Made by a program: the position numbers and the translations under genes. The notes under the pieces were generated by a model. That model worked only from the letters and a program-made list of their open reading frames with translations, searched no databases and had not been told where the DNA came from. DNA of 38,896 nucleotides from Rhodovulum sp. PH10 (GTDB taxonomy: Bacteria; Pseudomonadota; Alphaproteobacteria; Rhizobiales; Xanthobacteraceae), in contig NZ_AKZI01000029.1 in NCBI RefSeq assembly GCF_000293785.1, positions 1 through 38,896 of the forward strand, read 5' to 3'. This document shows, one piece after another, positions 1 to 10,914 of the stretch (positions are counted from its first letter, which is position 1; each line of letters opens with the position of its first letter).

Positions 1-46
1 TGCGGAGTGCTCCTCGGGACGAGGTCGGACTCTGTCGCCGTTGGTA

Positions 47-2098
47 TTACTCCGCGGCTTTTCTGGCGGCGACGATCTGGTCGGCCGGACGGCCGGTCAG
101 CTCGGCCATGTGGTCGAACTGGAAGGTGAAGGTGCCGACGCCGGCGGTCGCCGAGCGGACCTCGACGATCAGATCGCCGATCTCGGATTCCGGCATCAAC
201 GCCTTGACCGCGTCCCAGCCCTCCCAGCCGTCGCGGGTGTCGAAGCCGAGGATCTGGCCGCGCCGGCCCGACAGGATCGCGTTGATCTTGGCGGTGGCCT
301 CGGTCGGGCAGACGATCTCGACCTGGTGGATCGGCTCGAGCAGCACCGGCTGGCACTGCGGCAGCGCCTCGACGATGCCGATGCGGCCGGCGGTGCGGAA
401 CGCCATGTCGGACGAATCGACCGTGTGGTACGAGCCGTCGATCAGCGCCACCGCGATGTCGACCACCGGGAAGCCGAGCGGCCCCTCCTGGAGCGCGTCC
501 TTCACGCCTTCCTCGACCGAGGGGATGTAGTTGCGCGGCACCACGCCGCCGGTGATCCGCTCCGAGAACTGGAAGCCCGAGCTGCGCGGCAGCGGCGAGA
601 TCTCCAGCACCACGTCGCCGAACTGGCCGTGCCCGCCGGACTGCTTCTTGTGGCGGCCGCGCTGGGTGACGCACTTCTTGATGGTCTCGCGATAGCCGAC
701 GCTCGGCTTGTGCCGCTCGATGGCGACGCCGAAGCGGTCGGCGAGGCGCTCGGTGGCGACCCGCAGATGCATCTCGCCCTGGCCCCACAGGATCACCTCG
801 TGGGTGTCCTGGTGCTGCACGACGGTGATCGAGGGATCCTCGTCGACCAGCTTGGCGAGCGCCTGGCCGAGCTTGACGTCGTCCTTCCGCTCGCGCGCCT
901 TGAGGGCGATGTTGATCACCGGCGAGGGCGGCTTCGGCTCGGCGATCGCCGGATGCGCCTGCTTGCCGGTCGACAGAGTGTCGCCGGTCTTGGCGCCGTC
1001 GAGCTTGGCGAGCGCGACGGTCTCGCCGAGGCTCGCGGGCCCGCGCTTCTCGGGGGTGATGCCGGTCAGCTTGAACACGCCGGCGACCCGCCCGACCTCG
1101 TCGCCGGAGGGCGATTGCAGCACGGTCGAATCGGAGATCTGGCCGCCCAGCACGCGGGCGACCGACAGCTTGCCGCCGTGCGTGGTGTGGAAGGTCTTCA
1201 TCACGTAGGCGACCGCCTCGTTGCCGGCCTCGACGCCGAGCCGCGCGGCCGTCTGCGCCGGGCCTGGCGCCTCGTGACGCAGCGCCTTGAGCAGACGCAG
1301 CACGCCGTTGGTGCGGCTCGCGACGCCCATCAGCATCGGGCAGACCTGGCGGTCGCGCATCTCCTTGCGGAGGTCGTCGAACACCTGGTCGCGCGGCGGG
1401 GCGATGTCCTCGAGCAGCTTCTCCATCAGCGAGTCGTCGTGGTCGGCGAGCGTCTCGAGCATCGAGAAGCGCGCCTCCTTCTCGTCGTCCAGCGTGCGGC
1501 CTTCGAGCGGGATCACCTCGGAGGGCTGGTTCTCGCGGTAGACGAAGGCGCGCTCGAGCGCGAGGTCGACGAAGCCGGTCACCGCCTCGCCCTCGACGAT
1601 CGGGAGCTGGCGCAGCAGCAGCGGCACGCGCGACGCGGGCTGCAACAGCTTCAGCGCGTCGGTCAGCCGGGTGTCGGCCTTGTCGATCTTGTTGAGGAAG
1701 AGGATGTGGGGAACGTTCAGCTCCTCGAGCTCGCGCAGAATGAGCTGGAGCTGCGGCACCTTCTTCTCGTCCGCCTCGCACACCACGATGGCGGCGTCGA
1801 CGGCCGGCAGGGCGGCGCGCATGTCGTGCACGAACTCGACCGAGCCGGGGCAGTCGATGAAGGTGTAGGACTCGTCCATGAAGGTGGTGGTCGCGAGGGT
1901 GACCTCCACGCTCATCTTGTGATCACGGGCCTCCTTGCTGGCGTCGCCGACGCTGGTGCCGGCATCGACCGCACCCTGACGGCCGATGGCACCGGTGCGG
2001 GCGAGAATCGCCTCCAGAAGCGTCGTCTTGCCGCTCTGGAACGGCCCGACGATCGCAATGCACCGGGGGCCTGTGGGGCCGCCTCCGTTGTCTCCCAT
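47..2098 (-). CDS. Elongation factor G-like translational GTPase
   Basis: The 683-residue product has the EF-G domain order: an N-terminal GTPase, domain II, and the C-terminal domains III-V with a GHGQFGDV segment. The P-loop is GPFQSGKT (residues 18-25) and G4 is NKID (136-139). G3 reads DCPGS (82-86) where canonical EF-G has DTPGH, so the histidine that positions the hydrolytic water is Ser86. Switch I lacks the usual RGIT. These features fit the EF-G-like (EF-G2-type) paralogues rather than the main FusA, which normally sits in the str operon with rpsL, rpsG and tuf; none of those is here. The start chosen is the ATG just before MGDNGGG; the open frame continues upstream but loses protein-like composition. 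A ribosome-associated role is inferred; its exact function is unknown. Confidence 0.9.
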   Translation of the reverse strand: MGDNGGGPTGPRCIAIVGPFQSGKTTLLEAILARTGAIGRQGAVDAGTSVGDASKEARDHKMSVEVTLATTTFMDESYTFIDCPGSVEFVHDMRAALPAVDAAIVVCEADEKKVPQLQLILRELEELNVPHILFLNKIDKADTRLTDALKLLQPASRVPLLLRQLPIVEGEAVTGFVDLALERAFVYRENQPSEVIPLEGRTLDDEKEARFSMLETLADHDDSLMEKLLEDIAPPRDQVFDDLRKEMRDRQVCPMLMGVASRTNGVLRLLKALRHEAPGPAQTAARLGVEAGNEAVAYVMKTFHTTHGGKLSVARVLGGQISDSTVLQSPSGDEVGRVAGVFKLTGITPEKRGPASLGETVALAKLDGAKTGDTLSTGKQAHPAIAEPKPPSPVINIALKARERKDDVKLGQALAKLVDEDPSITVVQHQDTHEVILWGQGEMHLRVATERLADRFGVAIERHKPSVGYRETIKKCVTQRGRHKKQSGGHGQFGDVVLEISPLPRSSGFQFSERITGGVVPRNYIPSVEEGVKDALQEGPLGFPVVDIAVALIDGSYHTVDSSDMAFRTAGRIGIVEALPQCQPVLLEPIHQVEIVCPTEATAKINAILSGRRGQILGFDTRDGWEGWDAVKALMPESEIGDLIVEVRSATAGVGTFTFQFDHMAELTGRPADQIVAARKAAE

Positions 2099-2349
2099 AT
2101 CCTGCCTCCATCGAGGACGCTCGGCCCGGACGGGCCGAGGCAGTCGGTTCAGGCTCGGACCGGCAATGGCTTGCCGCTCCTCGTGAATGTTCGGATCGTG
2201 CGGGGGCGCTGAACCACGCTCCGCGAACGGCTCCGGCGTGACGCGCGAGGAGCCGCCGCGGCCGAGCCAGCGGGCAGCCGGGCGGCTCGCGCGAAGTCGC
2301 CGGCCATGCGCCGCGGGAAATCCCTTCCGCGGGTGTCGGAACGCTGCGG

Positions 2350-2841
2350 CTAGCGCACGAACTGGAGTTCGAGGCCAGCGACGCCGGCAGCGATGTTCAC
2401 GCCCGCCTGACCCTGAACCGAAACCGGTTGAAGCGCAACACTTCGGTCGTTGCCGCCGACCAGCACGTTGGCGCCGAGCCCGGCGACCACCGAGGCTTCC
2501 GCGCTCGCGCCCGCGTAAGCGCCGGCCAGCGCGCCCGCCGGGCGGTCGGTCGGCGACCACACCATCCACACCATCACGCCGCCGGTGGTGGCGCCGAGAT
2601 CGAGGCCGATGCGGGTGATGCTGCCGGTATAGGTCTCGACCGGGCCGTGCCGGGTCGGCGTGAAGGTGCAGTAGACCTGCTTCTTGGAGCCGATGATCAG
2701 GCCGATGCCGGCGGAGACGTCGCACGACAAGCTGCCCGCCTGCACGCGCTCGCGCGGCGGCCGGTTCTGGGCGGATGCGGTCGTCGTCGCGACGGCGAGA
2801 GCGAGGCCGACCGTGGCGAGGCCGGCGAAAAGGCTGCGCAT
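2350..2841 (-). CDS. DUF992 family secreted protein
   Basis: The 163-residue product starts with a clear Sec signal peptide (MRSLFAGLATVGLALA, cleavage probably after ASA near residue 24). The mature part matches the DUF992 pattern: an SCDVSAGIGLIIGSKK segment, a second cysteine in VYCTF, ETYTGSITRIGLDLG in the middle, and a glycine/alanine-rich end closing with LELQF. The two cysteines probably form a disulfide in the periplasm. DUF992 proteins are common in Hyphomicrobiales and have no established function. The ATG at 2841 was chosen because the signal peptide starts there; an upstream start would add an arginine-rich leader. It stands alone, 251 bases from the EF-G-like gene. Confidence 0.85.
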   Translation of the reverse strand: MRSLFAGLATVGLALAVATTTASAQNRPPRERVQAGSLSCDVSAGIGLIIGSKKQVYCTFTPTRHGPVETYTGSITRIGLDLGATTGGVMVWMVWSPTDRPAGALAGAYAGASAEASVVAGLGANVLVGGNDRSVALQPVSVQGQAGVNIAAGVAGLELQFVR

Positions 2842-3165
2842 GAAGAGTACCCCCCGGGTTCGAGGGTCGTCGCGCCGTCTCCGCGCCGCTCCGGACACCG
2901 GCCGGGTCGGGTGACCGGCGCCTCCGGGCCGCGGGGCCGCCGCCACGGCCCGTCGCGCCGCATCGGCGCCGCGGCATCTTAGGGCACGGGATCTTGCGAG
3001 TCCCCGGTGTTTTTCGCCGCATCGCAGCGCATGGGCGAGGCTTCGGGGCAGGGGAGCGGGAGGCGCGGCCGGCGTCCGCTCGGAGGGGCGAACCAGCGAA
3101 AAAACGCCGGCCGCACGCGGCGGCCGGCTTGCTGCTCGTTGCTCTCGCGCGCTGCGGCGCCGCGG
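2842..3165. other. Intergenic stretch between DUF992 gene and aatA
   Basis: There is no credible gene here. It must hold the promoter of the DUF992 gene and, near its right end, the terminator of the aminotransferase gene (annotated separately). I see no convincing -35/-10 pair in this GC-rich sequence. Confidence 0.6.
3099..3128 (-). terminator. Rho-independent terminator of aatA
   Basis: A perfect 9-bp inverted repeat (3106-3114 with 3120-3128) encloses a 5-base loop. Read on the minus strand it is followed at once by six T residues (A-tract 3099-3104 on the plus strand). It lies about 37 bases past the aminotransferase stop codon, the expected place for an intrinsic terminator. Confidence 0.85.
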
Positions 3166-4659
<1,494 letters not shown>

Positions 4660-5013
4660 TCAGCCGGCGCCGGGCGGAACGGCGGTGGCGCCCCAGCCGT
4701 CGAACATCCGCGTCAGCACGTCGGCGAGCGTGAGGGTGAACATCACCAGCACGAAGGCGATGCCGGCGACCGCCGCGAGCCGCATCAGCGTGCGCGACCT
4801 GAGGAGCTCCATGAAGAACAGCCCGACCACCGTCGCCTTGGCGACGGCGACGCCGATGCCGATCACGGTGTTGAAGGCGCCGAGCGGCACATAGGCGGTC
4901 ACCAGCGAGGTGACGAGCAGCGCCTGCAGCGCCGCCCAGACCGCGAGATTGCGTCGCCACAGATGGCGGACGACGTCGCGCGCCGCGCCGGCCTCGTCTT
5001 GCGTTCCGCTCAT
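4660..5013 (-). CDS. ctaF: Cytochrome c oxidase subunit IV (caa3-type)
   Basis: This is a 117-residue membrane protein with three hydrophobic helices (about 23-43, 47-70 and 77-101), the size and pattern of the small prokaryotic oxidase subunit IV. The segment KATVVGLFFMELLRS matches the family signature, where a Lys-then-FMEL helix is conserved. It is the last gene of the act-cta operon; its ATG overlaps the ctaE stop by the four bases ATGA. It carries no cofactor; a role in assembly or stability of the oxidase is known for the family. Confidence 0.88.
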   Translation of the reverse strand: MSGTQDEAGAARDVVRHLWRRNLAVWAALQALLVTSLVTAYVPLGAFNTVIGIGVAVAKATVVGLFFMELLRSRTLMRLAAVAGIAFVLVMFTLTLADVLTRMFDGWGATAVPPGAG

Positions 5014-5657
5014 CCGGTCGCCCTCCCGGGCAGGTAGATCAGCGGGTAGACGAAGATCCACACGATGTCGACGAAGTGCCAGTAGAGGCCGGCGACCTCG
5101 ATCTGCGGGTTTTTCTCCACCTTCATCCGGCGGGTCGCCGCCATGATCCACAGCCGCGAGATCAGCACGATGCCGACGCTGACATGGATCGCGTGAACCC
5201 CGGTGATGATCCAGTACAGCGCGAAGAAGATCTGCGCCCCGCGCTCGACGATCGCGAAATCTCGGCCCGGCACCAGGTGCTTCTCGACGTCCTCGCGGTA
5301 CTCGAACCCCTTCACCACCAGGAAGGCGAGCGCGAGCAGCACGGTGGCGCCGAGGCACCACACCACCAGCCGGTGCAGCGCGGCCTCGCCCTCGGCGGCG
5401 GCCTGCGAGGCCACCGCCATGGTCAGGCTCGAGGTCAGCAGGATCGCGGTGTTGAGGGTGCCGTAGAACACGTCGGTCTCGCGCCCCGCCGCCACGAAAC
5501 CCGCCGGGTTCTCGATCCGGCCGATCGCGTAAGTGAGAAACAGTGCGCCGAAGAACAGCGCCTCGGTGGCGAGAAACACCCAGATGCCGAAGGTCGCGCC
5601 CTCGCGCTGGCGCGAGACGCGGGCCCAGGGTTCCTGAAGGATCTCGGTGTCGCTCAT
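5010..5657 (-). CDS. ctaE: Cytochrome c oxidase subunit III (caa3-type)
   Basis: The 215-residue membrane protein has about five helices, the short form of COX3 that lacks the first two helices of the mitochondrial-type subunit. Signatures are FGIWVFLATEALFFGALF, the GVHAIHVSVG helix and the terminal AGLYWHFVDIVWIFVYPLIY, all hallmarks of subunit III. The family stabilises the D-channel side of subunit I and binds lipids. It is coupled by ATGA overlaps to ctaD upstream and ctaF downstream. Confidence 0.95.
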   Translation of the reverse strand: MSDTEILQEPWARVSRQREGATFGIWVFLATEALFFGALFLTYAIGRIENPAGFVAAGRETDVFYGTLNTAILLTSSLTMAVASQAAAEGEAALHRLVVWCLGATVLLALAFLVVKGFEYREDVEKHLVPGRDFAIVERGAQIFFALYWIITGVHAIHVSVGIVLISRLWIMAATRRMKVEKNPQIEVAGLYWHFVDIVWIFVYPLIYLPGRATG

Positions 5658-7333
5658 CGCAGATCCCGTTCGTGCTGATGCACCGGCCGCGAGCCGATCC
5701 CGGCCGAGGCGCCCTGCGGGTGATAGTCGTACGGATCGTGATCGACCCGCGGCTCGTGATCGAAGTTCTTCGGCGGCGGCGGCGACGTCGTGCTCCATTC
5801 GAGCCCTGTCGCGTCCCACGGATTGTTGCCGGCCTTGCGCCCGTAGAACAGCGACCAGGTGAAGTAGCCGAGCGGCAGCAGATAGGCGGCGGCGAGGATC
5901 GCGGCGCCCGACGACGACATCACGTTGTAGACCTGAAACTCCGGCGGATAGGTCGCATAGCGGCGCGGCATGCCGAGATAGCCGGCGACGAACTGCGGGA
6001 AGAAGGTGAGGTTGAAGCCGAAATACATCAGAAGCGCGGCGAACCGCGCCCAGCTCTCCGGATAGAGCCGGCCGGTCGCCTTCGGCCACCAGAAATGCAG
6101 CGCCGCGAAGAACGCCGACACCGAGCCGCCGACCATGATGTAATGAAAATGGGCGACCACGAAATAGGTGTCGGTGACGTGGATGTCGATCGGAATGGAG
6201 GCGAGAAACAGCCCCGACAGGCCGCCGGTGGTGAACAGCCCGACGAAGCCGAGCGCATACAGCATCGGCGACTCGAAGGTGATCTGGCCGCGATAGAGCG
6301 ACGCCGTCCAGTTGAACACTTTTATGGCGGACGGCACCGCGATGATGAAGGACAGGAGCGAGAAGATCAGGCTCGCGAACGGCGACTGGCCCGACACGAA
6401 CATGTGGTGGCCCCACACGAAGAAGCCGAGTCCGGCGATCGCGACGATCGCATAGACCATGAACTGATAGCCGAAGATGCGGCGGCGGGCGAAGCACGGG
6501 ATGATCTCCGACACCACGCCCATCGCCGGCAGCACCATGATGTAGACGGCCGGGTGCGAGTAGAACCAGAACAGATGCTGAAACAGGATCGGGTCGCCGC
6601 CGCGCGCCGGATCGAAGATCGGCAGGCCGAGCCAGCGCTCGGCGATCACCAGCAGGAGCGAGATCGCCAGCACCGGCGTCGCCAGCGCAATGACGATGCT
6701 GGTCGCATAGATCGACCACACGAACAGCGGCAGCCGGAACCAGGTCATGCCCGGCGCGCGCAGCAGATGGACGGTGGTGATCATGTTGACGGCGGTGGCG
6801 ATGGTGGAGAAGCCGACCGTGAACACCCCGAACGCCGCCGCCAGCACGTAGGAGTTCGAGAACATCGTCGAGTAGGGGGTGTAGAAGGTCCAGCCGGTGT
6901 CCACCCCACCGGCGATCACGGCGTAGATCGTGAACACGCCGGCGATCACGTTGATGTACCAGCTCATGAGATTGAGCCGCGGGAAGGCGACGTCGGGCGC
7001 GCCGATCATCAGCGGCACCAGAAAGTTTCCCATCACCGTCGGGATCGACGGCACCAGGAAGAACCACACCATGACGATGCCGTGGAACGAGAACAGCCGG
7101 TTGTAGGTGTCGTTCGAGAACAGGTCGCCATTCGGCGTGAACAGCTCGAGCCGCACCAGCGCGATCGCGGCGCCGGCGAGAAAGAAGAAGAACGTGATGG
7201 TGATCGCATAGAGAATGGCGATGCGCTTGTGGTCCGTGGTGGTCAGCCAGGACAGCACCGTGCGCCCCTCCCGCAGATAGTCGGGACGTTCTCCGAGCGG
7301 CAGTTCGCCGGCGACGAGCGTGTCGGTGGTCAT
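5654..7333 (-). CDS. ctaD: Cytochrome c oxidase subunit I, A2-type haem-copper oxidase
   Basis: The 559-residue catalytic subunit carries the haem a, haem a3 and CuB centres and reduces oxygen to water with proton pumping. Visible ligands are His84 (SFHGIVMVW), His260 and cross-linked Tyr264, His309-His310 for CuB, and His395/His397 (VVAHFHYIM) for haem a3 and haem a. The K-channel lysine is Lys338 (PSAIKVF). The D-channel entry Asp114 (GAPDVAFPRLN) is kept, but the end of the D-channel is YSHPAVY, not GHPEVY: the usual Glu is replaced and the Tyr-Ser pair of A2-type oxidases is present. The C-terminus is proline- and histidine-rich. The ATG at 7333 overlaps the stop of a 35-codon bridging ORF; an AGGA lies about a dozen bases upstream. 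Confidence 0.97.
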   Translation of the reverse strand: MTTDTLVAGELPLGERPDYLREGRTVLSWLTTTDHKRIAILYAITITFFFFLAGAAIALVRLELFTPNGDLFSNDTYNRLFSFHGIVMVWFFLVPSIPTVMGNFLVPLMIGAPDVAFPRLNLMSWYINVIAGVFTIYAVIAGGVDTGWTFYTPYSTMFSNSYVLAAAFGVFTVGFSTIATAVNMITTVHLLRAPGMTWFRLPLFVWSIYATSIVIALATPVLAISLLLVIAERWLGLPIFDPARGGDPILFQHLFWFYSHPAVYIMVLPAMGVVSEIIPCFARRRIFGYQFMVYAIVAIAGLGFFVWGHHMFVSGQSPFASLIFSLLSFIIAVPSAIKVFNWTASLYRGQITFESPMLYALGFVGLFTTGGLSGLFLASIPIDIHVTDTYFVVAHFHYIMVGGSVSAFFAALHFWWPKATGRLYPESWARFAALLMYFGFNLTFFPQFVAGYLGMPRRYATYPPEFQVYNVMSSSGAAILAAAYLLPLGYFTWSLFYGRKAGNNPWDATGLEWSTTSPPPPKNFDHEPRVDHDPYDYHPQGASAGIGSRPVHQHERDLR

Positions 7334-7433
7334 GGCGCGCGATCCTGGTGGACGATGTGAGACCGGATGATCCCGGACGGTTCCGGTCCGGAGAGGCCGG
7401 AGGGGCCGGGGATGGGCGAGGCCGCGATCACCG

Positions 7434-7437
<4 letters not shown>
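7330..7437 (-). CDS. Possible 35-residue bridging ORF between ctaC and ctaD
   Basis: In the 100 bases between ctaC and ctaD there is one open frame of 35 codons whose ATG overlaps the ctaC stop (ATGA, 7434-7437) and whose TGA overlaps the ctaD start (ATGA, 7330-7333). Every other junction in this operon is such a four-base overlap, so the frame restores an unbroken chain of coupled starts and stops. The predicted peptide is rich in Pro, Gly, Ser and Ile, has no membrane helix or known domain, and may matter only as a ribosome bridge. It could be chance in a short GC-rich gap. Confidence 0.4.
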
Positions 7438-8473
<1,036 letters not shown>

Positions 8474-8477
<4 letters not shown>

Positions 8478-9316
8478 CGCGCTCTCCTGTGCGGTCGGGT
8501 CGCGCGCATCATCAGGCCGATCGCCCCCGCCATCACCAGCACGGTCAGGCCGCCGGCGATCTGCAGAATGCGGGCGATCGAGGCGGTGTAGATGCCCTTG
8601 GCCGGGTCGAAGCCGTAGCAGAGCAGCGTCAGCCGGCCGAGCACGCCGCCGACCCGTCCCTCGCCGGCATCGAGCAGCGCGAGCCGCAGGTCGGTCGGGC
8701 CGAGCGCGAGCGACGACAGCATGCGGGCGATCCGCCCGTCCGCGGTGACGGCGAGCACGCCGTTCGGGTGGGCGAAGGCGTCGTTCTCCGGATCGCGGAC
8801 ATAGTGGTAGCCGATCGCGTCGGTGAGCGTGCGGATCGCCGCGGCGTCGCCGGTCAGCGCCCGCACGCCGCGCAGCAGCGCCGGATTGCCGACCCGTGCC
8901 GAGACGAATTTCTTCGCCTCCGCACCGGTGTCGGTCGGGTCGAGGCCGAACAGCACCAGCCGGAAATCGTCGCCCGCCGTGAGCCCGGTCTCGCCGAGCG
9001 TCGCGGCGACGATCGACAGCGCCGGGCCGCAGGTCGTCTTGCACTCGTAGTCGGCCGGCAGCAGCAGCGCGGCCTTGTCGCCGATCGCCGCGCCGAGCGT
9101 GGTCGGCCGGCCATCGGCGTCGCGCATCGTCAGGCCGAGCGGCAGATGGGCGTTCGGCGGCGGCGAGAACCCGACGCCCGACAGCGCGTCCTGGCTCAAT
9201 CCCGCCGCCGCCGGCAGTGGCGCGAGCACGATCAGGCAAGCGACCGGAAGAGCGAGCAGGCGGCGCGCCGCGCGCTGGTCTGTTCGGCCGAACCGAAGCC
9301 GCGGAGAAAGGTTCAT
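8474..9316 (-). CDS. SCO1/SenC-type copper chaperone
   Basis: The 280-residue thioredoxin-fold protein delivers copper to, or reduces, the CuA site of subunit II. An N-terminal hydrophobic signal or anchor (about 18-38) is followed by the copper motif ECKTTCGPAL (Cys92, Cys96) and the partner histidine His183 in FAHPNGVLAV, the three SCO copper ligands. A second helix near the C-terminus (about 250-272) anchors the domain in the membrane. Its place directly before ctaC fits assembly of that subunit. Both ends overlap neighbours by ATGA. Confidence 0.92.
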
Positions 9317-10914
9317 CGGTCGTCTCCCGCGCGGCTGCCGGGGGTCGGGGTGATCTCGGGTTGCTCGAGCGCGCGGTAGGCGTCGGCGCCACGCGCTGTG
9401 ATCGCCCGCATGGCCTCGTCGATCGGGATGCGGGCGATGCCGCGATCGCGGTCGACCCAGGCATAGCCGTCGAGCGTCGCGCGCTGGGCGGCGAGGAAGC
9501 GGTCGAGATCCTCGGTCGGCGAGATCTGCAGGCGCGGCGGGGCGGGATGGACCGCGGGCGAAGCGACGTAGCCGCCCATCACCTGGAACAGATAGACGTA
9601 GCCACCGATCAGGCACACCGCGACGAAGGCGAAGAAGCCGAACAGCGTGACGAGCACCGGCCGGCCGGCGATGGCGGGTGATTCCGGCGTCGCCCGGTCG
9701 GTCATCTCGTCGGTCGGCGCCTCCTCGTGGTCCTCGTGCTCCTCCTGCTCGGCCTCGCGGGATGCGGGTGCGGTCTCCTCCGGCCGAGCGCGAAAATAGA
9801 CGGCGATCGAGGCGGCCGACAGCGCCAGGAACGCGGCGAGCCCGAGCGGCCGTTCGGCTTCGCGCCTCGGCTCCTCGTCGTCCAGGACGGCGTCGTGGGC
9901 GGGCACCACCACCACCGCGAGGCTCGCCAGCACCAGCACGGCGAGGCCGAGCGCGGCCGGCACGAGTGTCGCCGGCACGAGTGTCGCCGGCGCGTCCGGC
10001 CAGGACGGCGCGATCAGCCAAACGGTGTGGATCGCCAGCGCGCCGAGCACCAGCGCGCCCGCCGTCCGCAGCCCGGCCGTGGTCTCGCGCACGCTCGCGC
10101 TCGTCAGCATCGCGAGCGCCGCCACGGCGAGCGCCGCGGCGACGCCGATCGCGATCCCCCAGCCGCCGCTGCGGTCGAGATACCACGCCGCCTTGTAGGG
10201 CAGGTCGCCGTACCAGGCGACGATGAAGCTCATCAGCTCGAGATAGACGACGCCGAGCACGCCCATCATCACCAGCCCGGCGAGATCGGAGGTGCCGCGG
10301 CCGAGCCGGCGCGGCGCGATCACCGCCGCGACCGCCAGGGCGATGAGGATCTGCCGCGCCGCGGTGAGCATCCCGAACGCGGTCGAGACGTAGTCGGGCG
10401 CGACCGACAAGAACCAGTCGACCGCGATCGCGCTCACCGCGAGCCCGTGAAAGACGAGGCCGAGCGCGGCGATCAGACGATTGCCGCGGCCGAGGCCGAA
10501 CAGCACGCCGAGCACCGACCAGCCGACCAGCGCGACCGCGGCCCGCACCAGGAAGAACGGCACGTTCAGATAGTGCGCCTGGACGTCGTGCGGGATCGAG
10601 CCCGGTACCGCGGCCCACGGATAGAGCGCGGGCAGCGTCAGGGCGATCGGAACGAAGGCGAGGGCGGCGAGCGGCACCAGGAGCGCGCCCGCCCGCAGCA
10701 GCGGGGCGAGCCGGTCGCCCCAGCGTCCGGCGGTGAGGGTGTGGATCATCACCAGCGCCAGGCTGCCGAGGGGGAAGCCGCACCACAGCGCGAATGCCAG
10801 CAAGAATCCGCGGGCGAGCACATCGGGCGGAGCGAGCCACCACCACACGGCGAGGGCGATCAGCGCGGCGGCGAGTGCTGCACCGATGCGCGAAAGGATC
10901 GCGGCGGCGCTCAC
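9313..10914 (-). CDS. actF: Alternative complex III subunit ActF, fused to a small oxidase-associated membrane protein
   Basis: The 533-residue product has two parts. Residues 1 to about 370 form a polytopic NrfD/PsrC-like protein of around ten helices, the ActF quinol-side subunit paralogous to ActC. An acidic, His-containing linker (EQEEHEDHEE) leads to residue 404, where a new unit begins (MTDRATPES) with one helix (GFFAFVAVCLIGGYVYLF) and the motif LDGYAWVDRDRGIARIPID. I remember that motif from a separate small gene in other act-cox clusters. An ATGA lies exactly at Met404, as at true gene junctions here. Codon use stays normal through the linker, so the fusion is probably real. The start is GTG at 10914, overlapping actE by GTGA. 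A tandem 15-bp duplication near 9956-9985 gives ATLVP twice. Confidence 0.85.
   Translation of the reverse strand: MSAAAILSRIGAALAAALIALAVWWWLAPPDVLARGFLLAFALWCGFPLGSLALVMIHTLTAGRWGDRLAPLLRAGALLVPLAALAFVPIALTLPALYPWAAVPGSIPHDVQAHYLNVPFFLVRAAVALVGWSVLGVLFGLGRGNRLIAALGLVFHGLAVSAIAVDWFLSVAPDYVSTAFGMLTAARQILIALAVAAVIAPRRLGRGTSDLAGLVMMGVLGVVYLELMSFIVAWYGDLPYKAAWYLDRSGGWGIAIGVAAALAVAALAMLTSASVRETTAGLRTAGALVLGALAIHTVWLIAPSWPDAPATLVPATLVPAALGLAVLVLASLAVVVVPAHDAVLDDEEPRREAERPLGLAAFLALSAASIAVYFRARPEETAPASREAEQEEHEDHEEAPTDEMTDRATPESPAIAGRPVLVTLFGFFAFVAVCLIGGYVYLFQVMGGYVASPAVHPAPPRLQISPTEDLDRFLAAQRATLDGYAWVDRDRGIARIPIDEAMRAITARGADAYRALEQPEITPTPGSRAGDDR

Noticed and set aside
1-46. Terminator of the EF-G-like gene
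   Set aside because: A 5-bp hairpin (12-24) lies downstream but there is no T-tract on the minus strand within the window.
41-2212. Long open frame on the plus strand opposite the EF-G-like gene
   Set aside because: Antisense shadow typical of GC-rich coding DNA: Arg/Ala/Asp-rich, no domains, while the minus strand has a complete conserved protein.
5543-7360. 605-codon plus-strand frame opposite ctaD
   Set aside because: Low-complexity Arg/Glu/His/Asp composition mirrors the hydrophobic codons of subunit I; a shadow.
9702-9900. Frameshift making ActF end at the TGA inside ATGA 9702-9705
   Set aside because: The alternative frame upstream uses many AGG codons and gives Arg/Thr-rich sequence; the fused frame has normal codon use, so I kept the fusion.
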